A stretch of 64,000 bases of DNA from CALSMU01 sp965230225 (GCA_965230225.1 CBDDKM010000009.1:1-64000); one strand, 5' to 3'. Shown: positions 36,736 through 46,163, counted from the first letter of the stretch. A program made the numbers and translations. The notes: generated by a model not told the origin, from the letters alone.

Positions 36736-37173
36736 ATGATTAATGTTGAAAATATGAAGAGTAAAAACCGTTTGGTGATGGGAATTCTCGTTTCGATTTT
36801 TATCATTTACAACGTTTTTGTCTACACTCAGGGAACAACTAATATAACTCCCAAGATGTCTGAATCAGCACTGCGTGGAGAAAAACTATATCAGGAAAAC
36901 AATTGTACGGCATGTCATCAGTTATACGGACTTGGTGGCTACCTTGGACCTGATTTAACCAATACTGTTAGCACCAAACCTGGTGGAGAAATGTATGTTA
37001 AAGCATTTCTGAATAGTGGAATCAAAGCAATGCCTAAGTTTGAATTTACCGAAGAAGAAATGAATGATTTGGTTCAGTTCTTTAAAGAGGTGGATAATAC
37101 CGGACATTATCCCGATTTTGAATCTCATACAACCGCAGCAGGGTGGGTAGAATTAAAGTATAAAAATCAGTAG
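36736..37173 (+). CDS. norC: Membrane-anchored cytochrome c, nitric oxide reductase subunit C
   Basis: A 145-residue protein with one N-terminal membrane anchor and a periplasmic haem-c domain: CTACH binds the haem, YGLGGYLGPDLTN is the NorC-type loop after it, and AMPKFEF gives the axial Met. In nitric oxide reductase this subunit passes electrons to NorB. The ATG at 36754 (MKSKNRLV) is an alternative start. NorB begins 1 nt after the stop, confirming the pair. Confidence 0.85.
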   Translation: MINVENMKSKNRLVMGILVSIFIIYNVFVYTQGTTNITPKMSESALRGEKLYQENNCTACHQLYGLGGYLGPDLTNTVSTKPGGEMYVKAFLNSGIKAMPKFEFTEEEMNDLVQFFKEVDNTGHYPDFESHTTAAGWVELKYKNQ

Positions 37174-37174
37174 A

Positions 37175-38497
37175 ATGGAAAGAAGAGTACCTAAGATTTT
37201 TATAACCCTCGGAGTTTTGGCTTTGGTTGTGGGAGTAATTTTTGGAACCCTTGCCGGAGTTCAGGCCATTTTTCCTGATTTCCTAAAAGAAGTATTGGCA
37301 TTTAATAGGATGCGTCCTTTCCATGTGAGTACGGTGGTTGGGTGGATCATTCTAACTGCAACAGGAGGTGTTTATTATTATTTAGCCAATGTGTTGAAAG
37401 TTAAATTGTACTCTCCTAAACTAATGACCACCCACCTGGTATTGTTTACCCTATGTGCAATTGGAATCTATATTTCGTTTGCCAGTGGGAAGATGGGGGG
37501 AAGAGAATACCTTTCTTATTTACCATATATATCAGTACCGATATTATTAGGTTGGTTTATTTTTGGTTTCAATTATTTCAAGACTTTACTTAAACAGGTT
37601 CAAGGTTGGCCGGTATACTTGTGGATGTGGGGAACAGGTATCGTATTTATGTGTTACCATTTCTCAGAGGCTCATTTTTGGATGATTCCGCATTTCAGAG
37701 ATAATTTTGTGAGAGACATCACAGTTCAATGGAAATCGTACGGATCTTTTGTAGGTTCCTGGAACATGTTGGTATATGGAACAGCCATTTTCCTAATGGC
37801 TAAAATCAAAAACGACGATAAAGGTGTTGCTCACGGGAAAACAGCTTTTTTCTTTTACTTTCTGGGACTTACCAACCTCATGTTTGGTTGGGCACATCAT
37901 ACTTATTTTATTCCAACACAACCATGGATAAGAGTGATAGCCTATATTACTAGTATGACGGAGTGGATTATTCTTGTAAAGATGATCATAAGTTGGAGTA
38001 GGTCTTTGAGTAAGGAAGCAAAAATTCAAAATAATCTATCCTATAAACTTTTAATGTCTACCGATGTTTGGGTGTTCTTTAATCTGTTTTTGGCACTTCT
38101 AATTTCCATTCCATCCATTCAGGCAATTACCCACGGAACTCACATTACAGTGGCCCATTCGATGGGAACAACCATTGGGATTAATACATCCATTTTATTA
38201 GCATCTGTTCTGTTTATTCTAAACAAAGAGCACAAAGAAAGAATGGAGCGAAATGCTATGTGGTTAAAAGCAGGGTATTGGATATTCAACATTTCTCTAG
38301 TGGCCTTTTTTATTAGCCTCATCCTTGGAGGTATGGTAAGAGGTACAACCGAACCTGATGTTCCGTTTTCTCAAATGCAGGAGAACATACTTCCTTACAT
38401 GAAAGTATTCCTGTTTTCCGGATATGGAATTCTGGTGGGTATTCTATTAATAGCAATACCTAGTTTAGGAGCTCTATTCAGTAAACCGGAAAACTAG
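37175..38497 (+). CDS. norB: Nitric oxide reductase subunit B (haem-copper oxidase family)
   Basis: A 440-residue integral membrane protein with about 12 helices, close to the usual length of cNOR NorB. Motifs include FNRMRPFHVSTVVGW (low-spin haem His), MWMWGTGIVFMCYHFSEAHFW, the metal-binding WAHHTYF and the late GTHITVAHSMGTTIGINT with the other haem ligands. It reduces two NO to N2O with electrons from NorC. The short form without an N-terminal quinol domain plus the adjacent NorC supports a cytochrome-type enzyme. No other denitrification genes are in the window, so it likely serves NO detoxification. Its stop codon shares CTAG with the convergent gene at 38494. Confidence 0.85.
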   Translation: MERRVPKIFITLGVLALVVGVIFGTLAGVQAIFPDFLKEVLAFNRMRPFHVSTVVGWIILTATGGVYYYLANVLKVKLYSPKLMTTHLVLFTLCAIGIYISFASGKMGGREYLSYLPYISVPILLGWFIFGFNYFKTLLKQVQGWPVYLWMWGTGIVFMCYHFSEAHFWMIPHFRDNFVRDITVQWKSYGSFVGSWNMLVYGTAIFLMAKIKNDDKGVAHGKTAFFFYFLGLTNLMFGWAHHTYFIPTQPWIRVIAYITSMTEWIILVKMIISWSRSLSKEAKIQNNLSYKLLMSTDVWVFFNLFLALLISIPSIQAITHGTHITVAHSMGTTIGINTSILLASVLFILNKEHKERMERNAMWLKAGYWIFNISLVAFFISLILGGMVRGTTEPDVPFSQMQENILPYMKVFLFSGYGILVGILLIAIPSLGALFSKPEN

Positions 38498-40356
38498 TTT
38501 TTAATTAGTTTCTCTGTGAAGAGAATGTTATCGTTGTTTCTGATTCTTAAGATGTACAATCCTTTGTTAAGGTAGAATCCATTAAACGATAGCCTGTTCT
38601 CTCCAGATTTACCCTGATCTTCCCAAAGGGTTCTAACTAGTTTTCCCTGAGCATCAAATAATTCGATGGTTAAGAATTGTTCTTCTTCCAGTTCAAAGTC
38701 GAAGGTAATCCAGTCAATTGCAGGGTTAGGAAATAACGACCCAGAAGCAAATGGAGGATCGTAAGTTTCAATTGGGGCAGGAGTTCTACAGGTGTCTGAA
38801 GCTGCAACATGAGCAATCCAACATCCATTTTCTCCAACCTTACCATACATACCAGCCATCCATACATTACACGGTTCGCTAAAATGACGTTGAATTCCAA
38901 AGTAATCTCCCCAACGATCAATGGTATCATTTAATATATTGATTGGTGCATCTCCTCGTTTTAGAATGGTCATGTTGGAGTAATTCTCATCATTATCCAT
39001 GTAGAAACATGCAACACCATTGGTGTCCGTAGGAGAGGTGTAGTTAAAACCAATTACCACTTCTTTCTCATCTGGATTAATACCAGTAGAAGCAATGTTA
39101 GGATAACCTAAATCTCTGGTGGTATCACTCAATATTCTTCCAGATATGGTTGGTGTACCATTAATGTTTTCAATCATACCATGGTAAACAGAAGCTAAAC
39201 CAGTGTTGGTATCCATGGAATTGTGTACGTATTGAATCCAGTTGTCATCTCGAACAGCTCCCAGCATTCTGGAATCGTTAGTAGCAAGAACTGTATTGAT
39301 GGATTGTCTACCACTTGGACTCATGAAATAGTGGTCAGGATTACTTAAAAGCGTAACATTCATCTGAGCACTTCCACTGGCCATGGTATTGGTAATTTCG
39401 ATTAAATAAACGGTGTCGCTTTCTGGAGCAAAATTCTTGTTAGATAAAAAGTATTGATTTGGTCCGTAAAGTGTTCTGGCACCTTTAACCGGATGTATGT
39501 TTCTAACATTAATCGTATCATCTTTAATGTCAGACCAGATTTGAAAGTCTAGTGAATCGGCTCCATTGTATCCGTCAAATTTATCTACTTGCCAGATAAT
39601 GGATTGAACAAACGAAGTTTGCCAGCTACCGTTGTCGATTAACAGGTTTCCTGTTAGGAAAAATTCATCTTGTGAAAGAGCAACGGCAGGATAATCGGTC
39701 CAGTGCCCAGTGTCCAAAGCGTCTCCTGTAAATAGATAAACATGCCATGGGTCGAGTGGGTTACTAGTACTAGAGAAGCAAGTTGCAATTCTACTGTTGT
39801 TGTGCAATGTTCCAATCAAAAAGGTCAAAATAAACCGATCTTCCTCTTGATCGTAAGTCAGTTTTGGATCATATTTACTGGAAGAAATGTTTAGGTGTGA
39901 GATAAAGTCATTTAACCACCCTGAGTCCATTAATGTATCAGCTTTAGTGTCGTAAATGATATAATTACGGTTCATGCAGGAGATAAGAATTCCATCATTG
40001 TTTATGGCTATTGTGTTATCATCAGGTACACTATTGTTGTATTCATTTCCTTCAAATCCCGGGCTAACAATTAATTCAGGTACACTATCGTTTCCTTTTT
40101 CCACAAGAGTCACTGTTTTACGAGGATACTTCTCTTGCATTTCCTTTTTTAACTGTAATAATCTGGCTTTTTCCGATCTCCCATCCGGCGAAGGCATTTC
40201 CATGTTTTGCAGATTAACATACCATTTTTCCTTTACCTCTTTAAGGTCTACAGTAGAGCTTTTTACCAGTTTATAAGATTGAACAGTTTGGGCATTTGAA
40301 ATTAATATTCCACCCAAAAAGAATAAAAATGTAAGTAGTGTTCTTGTTTTTATCAT
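38494..40356 (-). CDS. Secreted protein with T9SS type A sorting domain, function unknown
   Basis: A 620-residue protein with signal peptide (MIKTRTLLTFLFFLGGILISNAQ), a large beta-rich middle without recognised catalytic motifs (VSPGFEGNEYNNSVPDDNTIAI, then repeats of NP, DPWHVYLFTG and similar), and a C-terminal sorting domain from GSLFPNPAIDW to FTEKLIKN. It should be exported by the T9SS. The middle resembles beta-propeller-like secreted proteins, though this is uncertain. Stop overlaps that of norB. Confidence 0.75.
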   Translation of the reverse strand: MIKTRTLLTFLFFLGGILISNAQTVQSYKLVKSSTVDLKEVKEKWYVNLQNMEMPSPDGRSEKARLLQLKKEMQEKYPRKTVTLVEKGNDSVPELIVSPGFEGNEYNNSVPDDNTIAINNDGILISCMNRNYIIYDTKADTLMDSGWLNDFISHLNISSSKYDPKLTYDQEEDRFILTFLIGTLHNNSRIATCFSSTSNPLDPWHVYLFTGDALDTGHWTDYPAVALSQDEFFLTGNLLIDNGSWQTSFVQSIIWQVDKFDGYNGADSLDFQIWSDIKDDTINVRNIHPVKGARTLYGPNQYFLSNKNFAPESDTVYLIEITNTMASGSAQMNVTLLSNPDHYFMSPSGRQSINTVLATNDSRMLGAVRDDNWIQYVHNSMDTNTGLASVYHGMIENINGTPTISGRILSDTTRDLGYPNIASTGINPDEKEVVIGFNYTSPTDTNGVACFYMDNDENYSNMTILKRGDAPINILNDTIDRWGDYFGIQRHFSEPCNVWMAGMYGKVGENGCWIAHVAASDTCRTPAPIETYDPPFASGSLFPNPAIDWITFDFELEEEQFLTIELFDAQGKLVRTLWEDQGKSGENRLSFNGFYLNKGLYILRIRNNDNILFTEKLIKN

Positions 40357-40363
40357 GGTGAAA

Positions 40364-40371
40364 CGAAGATA
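40364..40371 (-). promoter_or_regulatory. -7-like box TATCTTCG
   Basis: TATCTTCG on the minus strand, 7 nt before the ATG at 40356, the same variant seen at 3502 and 62082 (TAACTTCG). Confidence 0.4.
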
Positions 40372-40415
40372 CGTAATCTTATAGATATCGTGTTTACCAG
40401 TAGACCACCAAAAGT

Positions 40416-41072
40416 TTATTTCTTAACGTTTATTGTGATTTTTGGACCATAGAAATGGGGCTCAGTTCCTAAAACATAAAGATCTAAAACAGCTTTAAAT
40501 TTTGCTAAATGCTCCCTTAGATTGTTACTTTCAGCATCAACCAATACCGCTTTGGCATTCATGCCTATGGCTTCGATCCCCAATTTATTACAAAGAAATA
40601 CCGCTCTTTGATTGTGAAATTCTTGAGAGATTATAGTCATTTTGTTTAATCCAAATACCTCTCTTGCCCGAACAACAGAGTCGAAGGTTCTAAAGCCAGC
40701 ATAATCCATGGTAATGCAGTATTCCGGAACACCTAGTTGTACTAAATAATCTCTCATGTCTGTGGCTTCATCATAGCCCTTTAAATGGTTATCACCACTT
40801 ACCAATATGTGTTTTATTTTACCGTTGTGATATAATTCGGCTGCGGTTTGCATTCGGTATTTAAAATAAGGATTAACCATTCCATTACTCAGGTATTTGC
40901 TCGTGCCAAGCACTAGCCCTACATTGTTATAGGGAATTTTATTCACATCACTATAAAGTTGATCCTTAGTATTGTTGATGATCCATTTATTGCTCAAAAT
41001 AGTGAAGCATAACAAAACAAAAATGCCAACCAAGAATCGATAAGCCCAACGATATAGAGTTATTTTATTCAT
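40416..41072 (-). CDS. SanA/YdcF-like DUF218 membrane protein
   Basis: I chose the ATG at 41072 (MNKITLYRWAYRF); the upstream codons belong to a different small gene. The 218-residue protein has one N-terminal membrane helix, then a DUF218 domain: VGLVLGTSKYLSNG, KHILVSGDN, EATDMRDYLVQLGVP, DYAGFRTFDSVVRAREVFG and FHNQRAVFLCNKLGIEAIG. SanA proteins are linked to envelope barrier function and vancomycin tolerance at high temperature. It overlaps the small lipoprotein gene by 8 nt (ATGAATAA). Confidence 0.85.
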   Translation of the reverse strand: MNKITLYRWAYRFLVGIFVLLCFTILSNKWIINNTKDQLYSDVNKIPYNNVGLVLGTSKYLSNGMVNPYFKYRMQTAAELYHNGKIKHILVSGDNHLKGYDEATDMRDYLVQLGVPEYCITMDYAGFRTFDSVVRAREVFGLNKMTIISQEFHNQRAVFLCNKLGIEAIGMNAKAVLVDAESNNLREHLAKFKAVLDLYVLGTEPHFYGPKITINVKK

Positions 41073-41232
41073 GTTGGTTTTCAGGCTTTTCCAGATTAGA
41101 ACATTCAGTATGTGACAAGGAGTCAATGTGCCCTTTCGGTTCACTTGCTGTATTGATCTCCTCTTTTATTGGTTCTTTTTTTTGACATGAAAAAAGTAGG
41201 AGGCTAAATAGAATGATATAGAAGTATTTCAT
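41065..41232 (-). CDS. Small lipoprotein of 55 residues
   Basis: The minus strand from 41232 reads MKYFYIILFSLLLFSCQKKE and continues to a TAA at 41065, 55 residues. LLFSC is a lipobox and the mature part is short, hydrophilic, with His, Glu and two Cys in all, a classic small lipoprotein. It overlaps the SanA-like start by 8 nt, which argues for a coupled pair. A perfect 22-bp palindrome lies 3 nt upstream. I do not know its family. Confidence 0.7.
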   Translation of the reverse strand: MKYFYIILFSLLLFSCQKKEPIKEEINTASEPKGHIDSLSHTECSNLEKPENQHE

Positions 41233-41234
41233 CG

Positions 41235-41256
41235 GTTTTAGATTTTAATCTAAAAC
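41235..41256. repeat. 22-bp palindrome GTTTTAGATT-TT-AATCTAAAAC
   Basis: Perfect 10-bp arms with a 2-base centre, 3 nt ahead of the small lipoprotein start and downstream of the Nramp-like stop. It may be an operator for the lipoprotein-SanA pair or a weak terminator hairpin. Confidence 0.4.
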
Positions 41257-41312
41257 TAGAGGTCCTGTTGCACAATCACGGGGAAGAATGATTATCTGAA
41301 AACCAATAATGA

Positions 41313-42605
41313 TTATCCGCCAAATTTTATCCAGAGGAAATAGATACTAAACCCAGTCAGAAAAATAATACCAAGGTAACTGAGTATTTCCATCCACTTA
41401 GGTGGTGTTTGTTCGCCAAGGTATTTTTTTCTAACCAATAGAACATTAAATACGGCTACCAATGGTGCAACAATAAAGGATACGGTTGTGGCTAGATTTA
41501 CTAACCCTTTTATCCCAAATTCAGAATCTTGAAAAATGGAAATGAGCGTAAACCCTCCAAATATGGTTATTAGCACGGAGCCGATGTACCAGTTCGATAC
41601 CTTTTTAGAAGGGCTGGGACCATCCAGAATATCTTCCTCTTCATGAGGTTTGGAGAATAATAAACGGGACGTGGCTTCCAGAGCTCTTCCATATCCATCG
41701 AACACAGCGATACAGGTGCCAAACATGATGGAAAATGCCGATGCAGCTATGACGATATAGGCCCACTCGCCAATCGAATCTGTATATAAACCAATTATTC
41801 CACTGGCAAACCCAGCAGCGCCATTAGGAAGAGGTTTCCCGGTTCCATATAAAATAAATGCTCCCATGGTAACAAAGCAAATGGATAGAAGTGCAGAGGC
41901 AAGGTATCCGAAATTAAAGTCAAACAGAGTCTCTTTTAACTTAGGTTTATAACCAGTTTGTTTCATCCGTTCGATGGTCCAAAGGCTGTTCCAGGAACTA
42001 ATGTCTACAGCAGTAGGCATCCATCCCATGAGTCCTAATAAGAAGAAAACACCTGCTTTATCGTCGGGTAACCAGGATGCATCAAATAATGGCTCATTTC
42101 CTTGTGGCCCTTTGAATAAAGTCATTAAAAAGGCAAGAATTGTAGTTATTAGTAGTACAATTCCAATCACTTTAATCAACTTATCCAATACACTAAATTT
42201 TCCAGAAATGAGGATTCCTCCACAAATTACAAATAGTATGATGGTGGTTAAGGTGGAGCTTCCTATTCCAAACAGGTTTTGCATAAATCCAGAGGTCACA
42301 AAACCAACGGCTGCTGTAACCAAAAACATCGAAATAATGGTGATGAGGAAATAAAGCCATAGAACCGGTCGCCCTAGTTTTTTATAACCATCGATAATGG
42401 AAGTTCCTGTTACGTTTGCATACCTGGAGCCATATTCGAAAAAGGGATACTTAAATAGATTGGCAAGAAGCACTGCCCACAATAAACTAAACCCAAAGTT
42501 GGCTCCTGCTTGAGTACTCTGTACCAGGTGAGATACGCCAATTGCAGTACTCGCAAACAAAATACCTGGTCCTAAAGCTTTGAGTAGATTCTTCTTGTCT
42601 TTCAT
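41313..42605 (-). CDS. Nramp-like metal/proton transporter with altered helix motifs
   Basis: The start at ATG 42605 (MKDKKNLLKALGPGILFA) fits the family better than the longer frame. About 430 residues with 11 or so helices, COG1914-like: ALGPGILFASTAIGVSHLVQ, NLFKYPFFEYGSRYA, ALLANLF. Canonical Nramp carriers coordinate Mn or Fe through DPGN in helix 1 and MPH in helix 6; here those places read AIGVSH and WMPTAVD. The metal specificity is therefore uncertain and it may carry another ion or solute. It is convergent to the SanA-like unit only in orientation order and divergent from bshC. Confidence 0.7.
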   Translation of the reverse strand: MKDKKNLLKALGPGILFASTAIGVSHLVQSTQAGANFGFSLLWAVLLANLFKYPFFEYGSRYANVTGTSIIDGYKKLGRPVLWLYFLITIISMFLVTAAVGFVTSGFMQNLFGIGSSTLTTIILFVICGGILISGKFSVLDKLIKVIGIVLLITTILAFLMTLFKGPQGNEPLFDASWLPDDKAGVFFLLGLMGWMPTAVDISSWNSLWTIERMKQTGYKPKLKETLFDFNFGYLASALLSICFVTMGAFILYGTGKPLPNGAAGFASGIIGLYTDSIGEWAYIVIAASAFSIMFGTCIAVFDGYGRALEATSRLLFSKPHEEEDILDGPSPSKKVSNWYIGSVLITIFGGFTLISIFQDSEFGIKGLVNLATTVSFIVAPLVAVFNVLLVRKKYLGEQTPPKWMEILSYLGIIFLTGFSIYFLWIKFGG

Positions 42606-42683
42606 TTCTGTAATCAAATATAGAATTAGAAATCGAATGGGCAAAAATGTCAGTTTGTAAACCAAATTGCCTGATCAAAAGGT

Positions 42684-42691
42684 TAACTTTG
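42684..42691 (+). promoter_or_regulatory. -7 promoter box TAACTTTG
   Basis: Exact TAnnTTTG box 5 nt before the ATG at 42697. It excludes the upstream TTG start at 42667 and implies a leaderless or nearly leaderless transcript. Confidence 0.5.
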
Positions 42692-42696
42692 CCCCC

Positions 42697-44277
42697 ATGA
42701 ATTCGATAACCATACCCTTTAACCAAGTTGGTAAAATGTCTGCAATTATGCAGGACTATTTGAACAATATTGATGAGTTGGAGAAGATGATATATGCTCC
42801 ACCTAAATTGGAAGGGTTTGAGAAGAAGTTGTCCGAATTTGATTTTTCCTGGGAAAAGAGAGAAAGATTGGTACAACAATTAACCCAACAATATCAGGGT
42901 TGTGGTTTAGATGTACCTGAAAATGTAAAACAACTCTTTAACCAAAATGCCTTTACCATTACCACGGGGCACCAATTGTGTCTGTTTGGTGGACCACAGT
43001 ATTTCATTCATAAAATTGTTTCGGTTATTAAGTTATCAAAACAATTAAAGGATCAATATCCAGATAAGGAGTTTATTCCCATTTTTTGGATGGCATCCGA
43101 GGATCATGACTTTGATGAAATTAATCAGGTTAATCTATTTGGCAAAAAGCTACAAACGGAAGAGAAGGCTTCCGGTCCGGTAGGTAGAATTAAGCCTGCA
43201 ATTTTTAATGAAGCATTATCTGAGTTAGAACGTATTTTGGGTGACGATGAAAATGGAAAAAAACTTTTTCGGTTATTCCAATCAGCTCATTCGGAGAAAG
43301 ATTTGTCTACGGCCTTTAGAAAATGGGTTCATGAACTATTTCACTCTTATGGCCTCGTAATCGTAGATGGTGATGACAAAGAGTTGAAACAGAGTTTTAC
43401 TGAAGTATTCAAAGATGAGTTAGTTAAACGAAAAACGCATGTGTCGGTAGAGTTAACCTCTTCTATTCTGGAGTCCAAAGGGTATCATACTCAGGTTACT
43501 CCAAGGGAAATTAATTTGTTTTATATCGAAGATGGATTGAGGGAGCGAATTGTCTTTGAAAATAGTACATATCGGGTATTAAATACCAATATTTCTTTCA
43601 CAGAAGAAAGCCTTTTGGCTTGTCTGAAAGAGTTTCCCGAAAAGTTTAGCCCTAATGCAATTATGCGCCCATTGTACGAAGAGTATATACTTCCTAACCT
43701 GGCATATGTTGGAGGACCTGGAGAGTTGGCGTATTGGCTTCAGCTAAAGTCAAATTTTGATCGTTTATCGGTTCCGTTTCCTCTTTTGGTGTTAAGAGAT
43801 TCGTTTTTATTGACTCAGCAAAAGCAATTGGATACGCTGGAGTCAATGGGAGTTGATTTAAAAGGAGTATTTGGGGATTTAGATGAATTAATAAGGAAGT
43901 ATCTAAAATCCAACTCAGGTGAGGAATTGAATTTTGAGAGAGAAGAAGAACTACTGGGGGAATTGAAGCAAGGATTATTGAATAAAGTTTCTAAGGTGGA
44001 TGGATCATTAGAAGGTATGGTACGTGGCGAGATGAAGGGGATTCAAAAATCCTTCGAAAAGCTGGAAAAGAAACTGATTAAGGCTAAAAAGCAGCGTGAA
44101 GAGGTAAACCTGAATAAAATTAGAAGAATAAAAGATCAGTGGATGCCTGGTGGTGTATTGCAGGAACGATCACAAAGCTTTATTCCTAATTACCTTAAGT
44201 TAGGAGATAATTACATACCAACTTTGTTAGAATATTCGGATGCATTTAATTCTGAATTAAAACTAATAACCCTATAA
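42697..44277 (+). CDS. bshC: Bacillithiol synthase cysteine-adding enzyme BshC
   Basis: A 526-residue cytoplasmic enzyme matching BshC in length. TTGHQLCLFGGPQYFIHKI, FIPIFWMASEDHDFDEINQVNLF and YVGGPGELAYWLQLKSNF are family signatures, and a coiled-coil region rich in Glu/Lys lies near residues 400-480. BshC adds cysteine to GlcN-malate in the last step of bacillithiol synthesis; Bacteroidetes commonly use bacillithiol as low-molecular-weight thiol. It fits with the redox genes further right. It overlaps the convergent carboxypeptidase by six bases (CTATAA). Confidence 0.92.
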   Translation: MNSITIPFNQVGKMSAIMQDYLNNIDELEKMIYAPPKLEGFEKKLSEFDFSWEKRERLVQQLTQQYQGCGLDVPENVKQLFNQNAFTITTGHQLCLFGGPQYFIHKIVSVIKLSKQLKDQYPDKEFIPIFWMASEDHDFDEINQVNLFGKKLQTEEKASGPVGRIKPAIFNEALSELERILGDDENGKKLFRLFQSAHSEKDLSTAFRKWVHELFHSYGLVIVDGDDKELKQSFTEVFKDELVKRKTHVSVELTSSILESKGYHTQVTPREINLFYIEDGLRERIVFENSTYRVLNTNISFTEESLLACLKEFPEKFSPNAIMRPLYEEYILPNLAYVGGPGELAYWLQLKSNFDRLSVPFPLLVLRDSFLLTQQKQLDTLESMGVDLKGVFGDLDELIRKYLKSNSGEELNFEREEELLGELKQGLLNKVSKVDGSLEGMVRGEMKGIQKSFEKLEKKLIKAKKQREEVNLNKIRRIKDQWMPGGVLQERSQSFIPNYLKLGDNYIPTLLEYSDAFNSELKLITL

Positions 44278-45759
44278 ACCGTAAATCTCTGAGTATTTCG
44301 CTTCTACGTAATTCATGAAATAATCAAAGTTTAACCCTTCTCCTGTTACTCTTTTGCAAAGTTCTTCGGCAGTGTATTTTTGACCATGTTGATGAACGTT
44401 AGTCTTTAACCAGGAAAGTAGGTTTGAGGTTTTCTTTGAAGCAATTTCATTTTCCAATTCCGGTATAGTTCTTTTAGCATGTTCAAATAACTGAGCAGCA
44501 TAAAAACTACCAATAGAATAGGTTGGGAAATACCCGAAACTTCCATGACTCCAATGGATGTCTTGCAGTATCCCTTCTGAATCGCTCTTAATTTCTAACC
44601 CAAGATACTTCTGGTATTGTTGGTTCCAAAGGTCCTTTAAATCCTCCACTTTTACACTTTTTTCGAAAAGAGCTTTCTCAATTTCATAACGTATTAATAC
44701 GTGGAAATGATAGGTTAACTCATCTGCACTTGTTCTAATTGGGCTAGGAGCAACCTTGTTCATAGCCTTGTAGAAGTTATCCAGACTGATGTTATTTAGT
44801 TGTTGTGGGAATCGTTTTTGTAAGTCAGGGTAGTTGGTTTGCCAAAATGGTTTACCTCTTCCTACGTTGTTTTCCCATAATCTCGATTGAGATTCGTGCA
44901 TTCCAAGAGATAAATAGGTGCCAAGTGGTAAACCGTATTCGCTATCAGGTAGTCCTTGCTCATACAAAGCGTGCCCACCTTCGTGAATGGAACTCCACAA
45001 TAACTCGCTAAGGTTATTTTCATTAACACGGGTGGTTACCCTTACATCGTTTGCACTAAAATTGGTAGTAAAAGGGTGAGTGGATAGATCTTGTCTTCCC
45101 GCTTGAAAATCGTATCCAATTTGATTCAGGATATCGATGCTAAAATCCCATTGATTATCCTTATCAAAAAACTGTTCCAGACAATTATCATTTACTTGTT
45201 CAGCCTGATAGATTTTTTCTATGAACGGAAATAATCTTGCTTTTACATCTCCAAAAATGACCTCCAGTTTGGCAACAGTCATTCCTTTCTCATATTCGTC
45301 CAACATTGCATTGTATGGATGATCTGAGTATCCAATGTATTCGCACTCTTGTAGTTTAATGTTAACTAAAGACTCAAGTTCGTTGGAAAAGAGAGAGAAA
45401 TTGCTTTCTTTTTTTGCTGTTTGCCATGCATTAAAAGCTTTAGAGATGGCAATACTTTGTTTCTCTACAAATTCCGTTGGAAGCTTTTTCTTTTTCTCGA
45501 ATTGCTCCAACATCAATGATACATTCTTATGCTGATTCTCAGTTAAGTCTTTCTGAAGTAAGTTGTTCATTAAAGCCCCGAAATCTTCATTTACAATTTC
45601 AGCATGGGCAAGTCCAGATAAGGTAGCTAATTGTTGAGCTCTTCTCTCCGCACCTTTTGGAGGCATATACACTTCCTGGTCCCATTGAAGAACTGCACTT
45701 GCAAAATAAATGTCAGCTATTTTTTGAGCCTTTTGAACGAATTGTTGATAGTTACTCAT
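44272..45759 (-). CDS. M32 family metallocarboxypeptidase (Taq-type)
   Basis: A 495-residue cytoplasmic enzyme with the M32 signatures: SIHEGGHALYEQGLPDSEYGLPLGTYLSLGMHESQSRLWENNVGR, where HEGGH binds zinc together with the Glu of HESQSRLWEN, and an N-terminal DQEVYMPPKGAERR stretch. It removes C-terminal residues (not Pro) from peptides. Length matches the family (about 500). It is followed on the same strand by no gene but preceded by DUF423 whose stop overlaps this ATG by 4 nt. The operon partner is therefore a membrane protein. Confidence 0.92.
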   Translation of the reverse strand: MSNYQQFVQKAQKIADIYFASAVLQWDQEVYMPPKGAERRAQQLATLSGLAHAEIVNEDFGALMNNLLQKDLTENQHKNVSLMLEQFEKKKKLPTEFVEKQSIAISKAFNAWQTAKKESNFSLFSNELESLVNIKLQECEYIGYSDHPYNAMLDEYEKGMTVAKLEVIFGDVKARLFPFIEKIYQAEQVNDNCLEQFFDKDNQWDFSIDILNQIGYDFQAGRQDLSTHPFTTNFSANDVRVTTRVNENNLSELLWSSIHEGGHALYEQGLPDSEYGLPLGTYLSLGMHESQSRLWENNVGRGKPFWQTNYPDLQKRFPQQLNNISLDNFYKAMNKVAPSPIRTSADELTYHFHVLIRYEIEKALFEKSVKVEDLKDLWNQQYQKYLGLEIKSDSEGILQDIHWSHGSFGYFPTYSIGSFYAAQLFEHAKRTIPELENEIASKKTSNLLSWLKTNVHQHGQKYTAEELCKRVTGEGLNFDYFMNYVEAKYSEIYGL

Positions 45760-46163
45760 GAAGATGAATTTTGTTTAAATAGATTGATGGTTAACAATAC
45801 CCAACCAAATATAAAACATATTCCACCTAGTGGAGTAGCGGGAATCATACTGTACTTTAACCAGTCCATTTCCCAAATACTGTTCAGGGTAATGAGGTAA
45901 ATTGATCCAGAAAACAAGCAAGTACCTACAATGAACAATACTATACTTTTTGAGATCTTTATGTTTATCTGTTTTGATAGCATCACAATCACAAGAATAG
46001 CCAGAGCATGAACAATCTGATAAAATACGGCTGTGTGCCAGTTAGCAAGTCGTTCTGCCGAAAGGTGCAGTGTCTCTTTTAAATAATGAGCTCCCATGGC
46101 TCCAAGGCTAATAGCAATTGCCATAGAAATAACTGCAAATAATAAAGATTTTTGATATTCCAT
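45756..46163 (-). CDS. DUF423 (YgdD-like) membrane protein
   Basis: A 135-residue protein with four predicted helices, matching the DUF423 family: ISMAIAISLGAMGAHYLKETL, ANWHTAVFYQIVHALAILV and CLFSGSIYLITLN. Function is unknown. It overlaps the carboxypeptidase start by 4 nt (ATGA) and has a -7 box at 46180-46187. Confidence 0.88.
   Translation of the reverse strand: MEYQKSLLFAVISMAIAISLGAMGAHYLKETLHLSAERLANWHTAVFYQIVHALAILVIVMLSKQINIKISKSIVLFIVGTCLFSGSIYLITLNSIWEMDWLKYSMIPATPLGGICFIFGWVLLTINLFKQNSSS

Noticed and set aside
42667..42697. Longer bshC start at TTG 42667
   Set aside because: It lies upstream of and across the -7 box; the ATG at 42697 follows the box and fits the family N-terminus.
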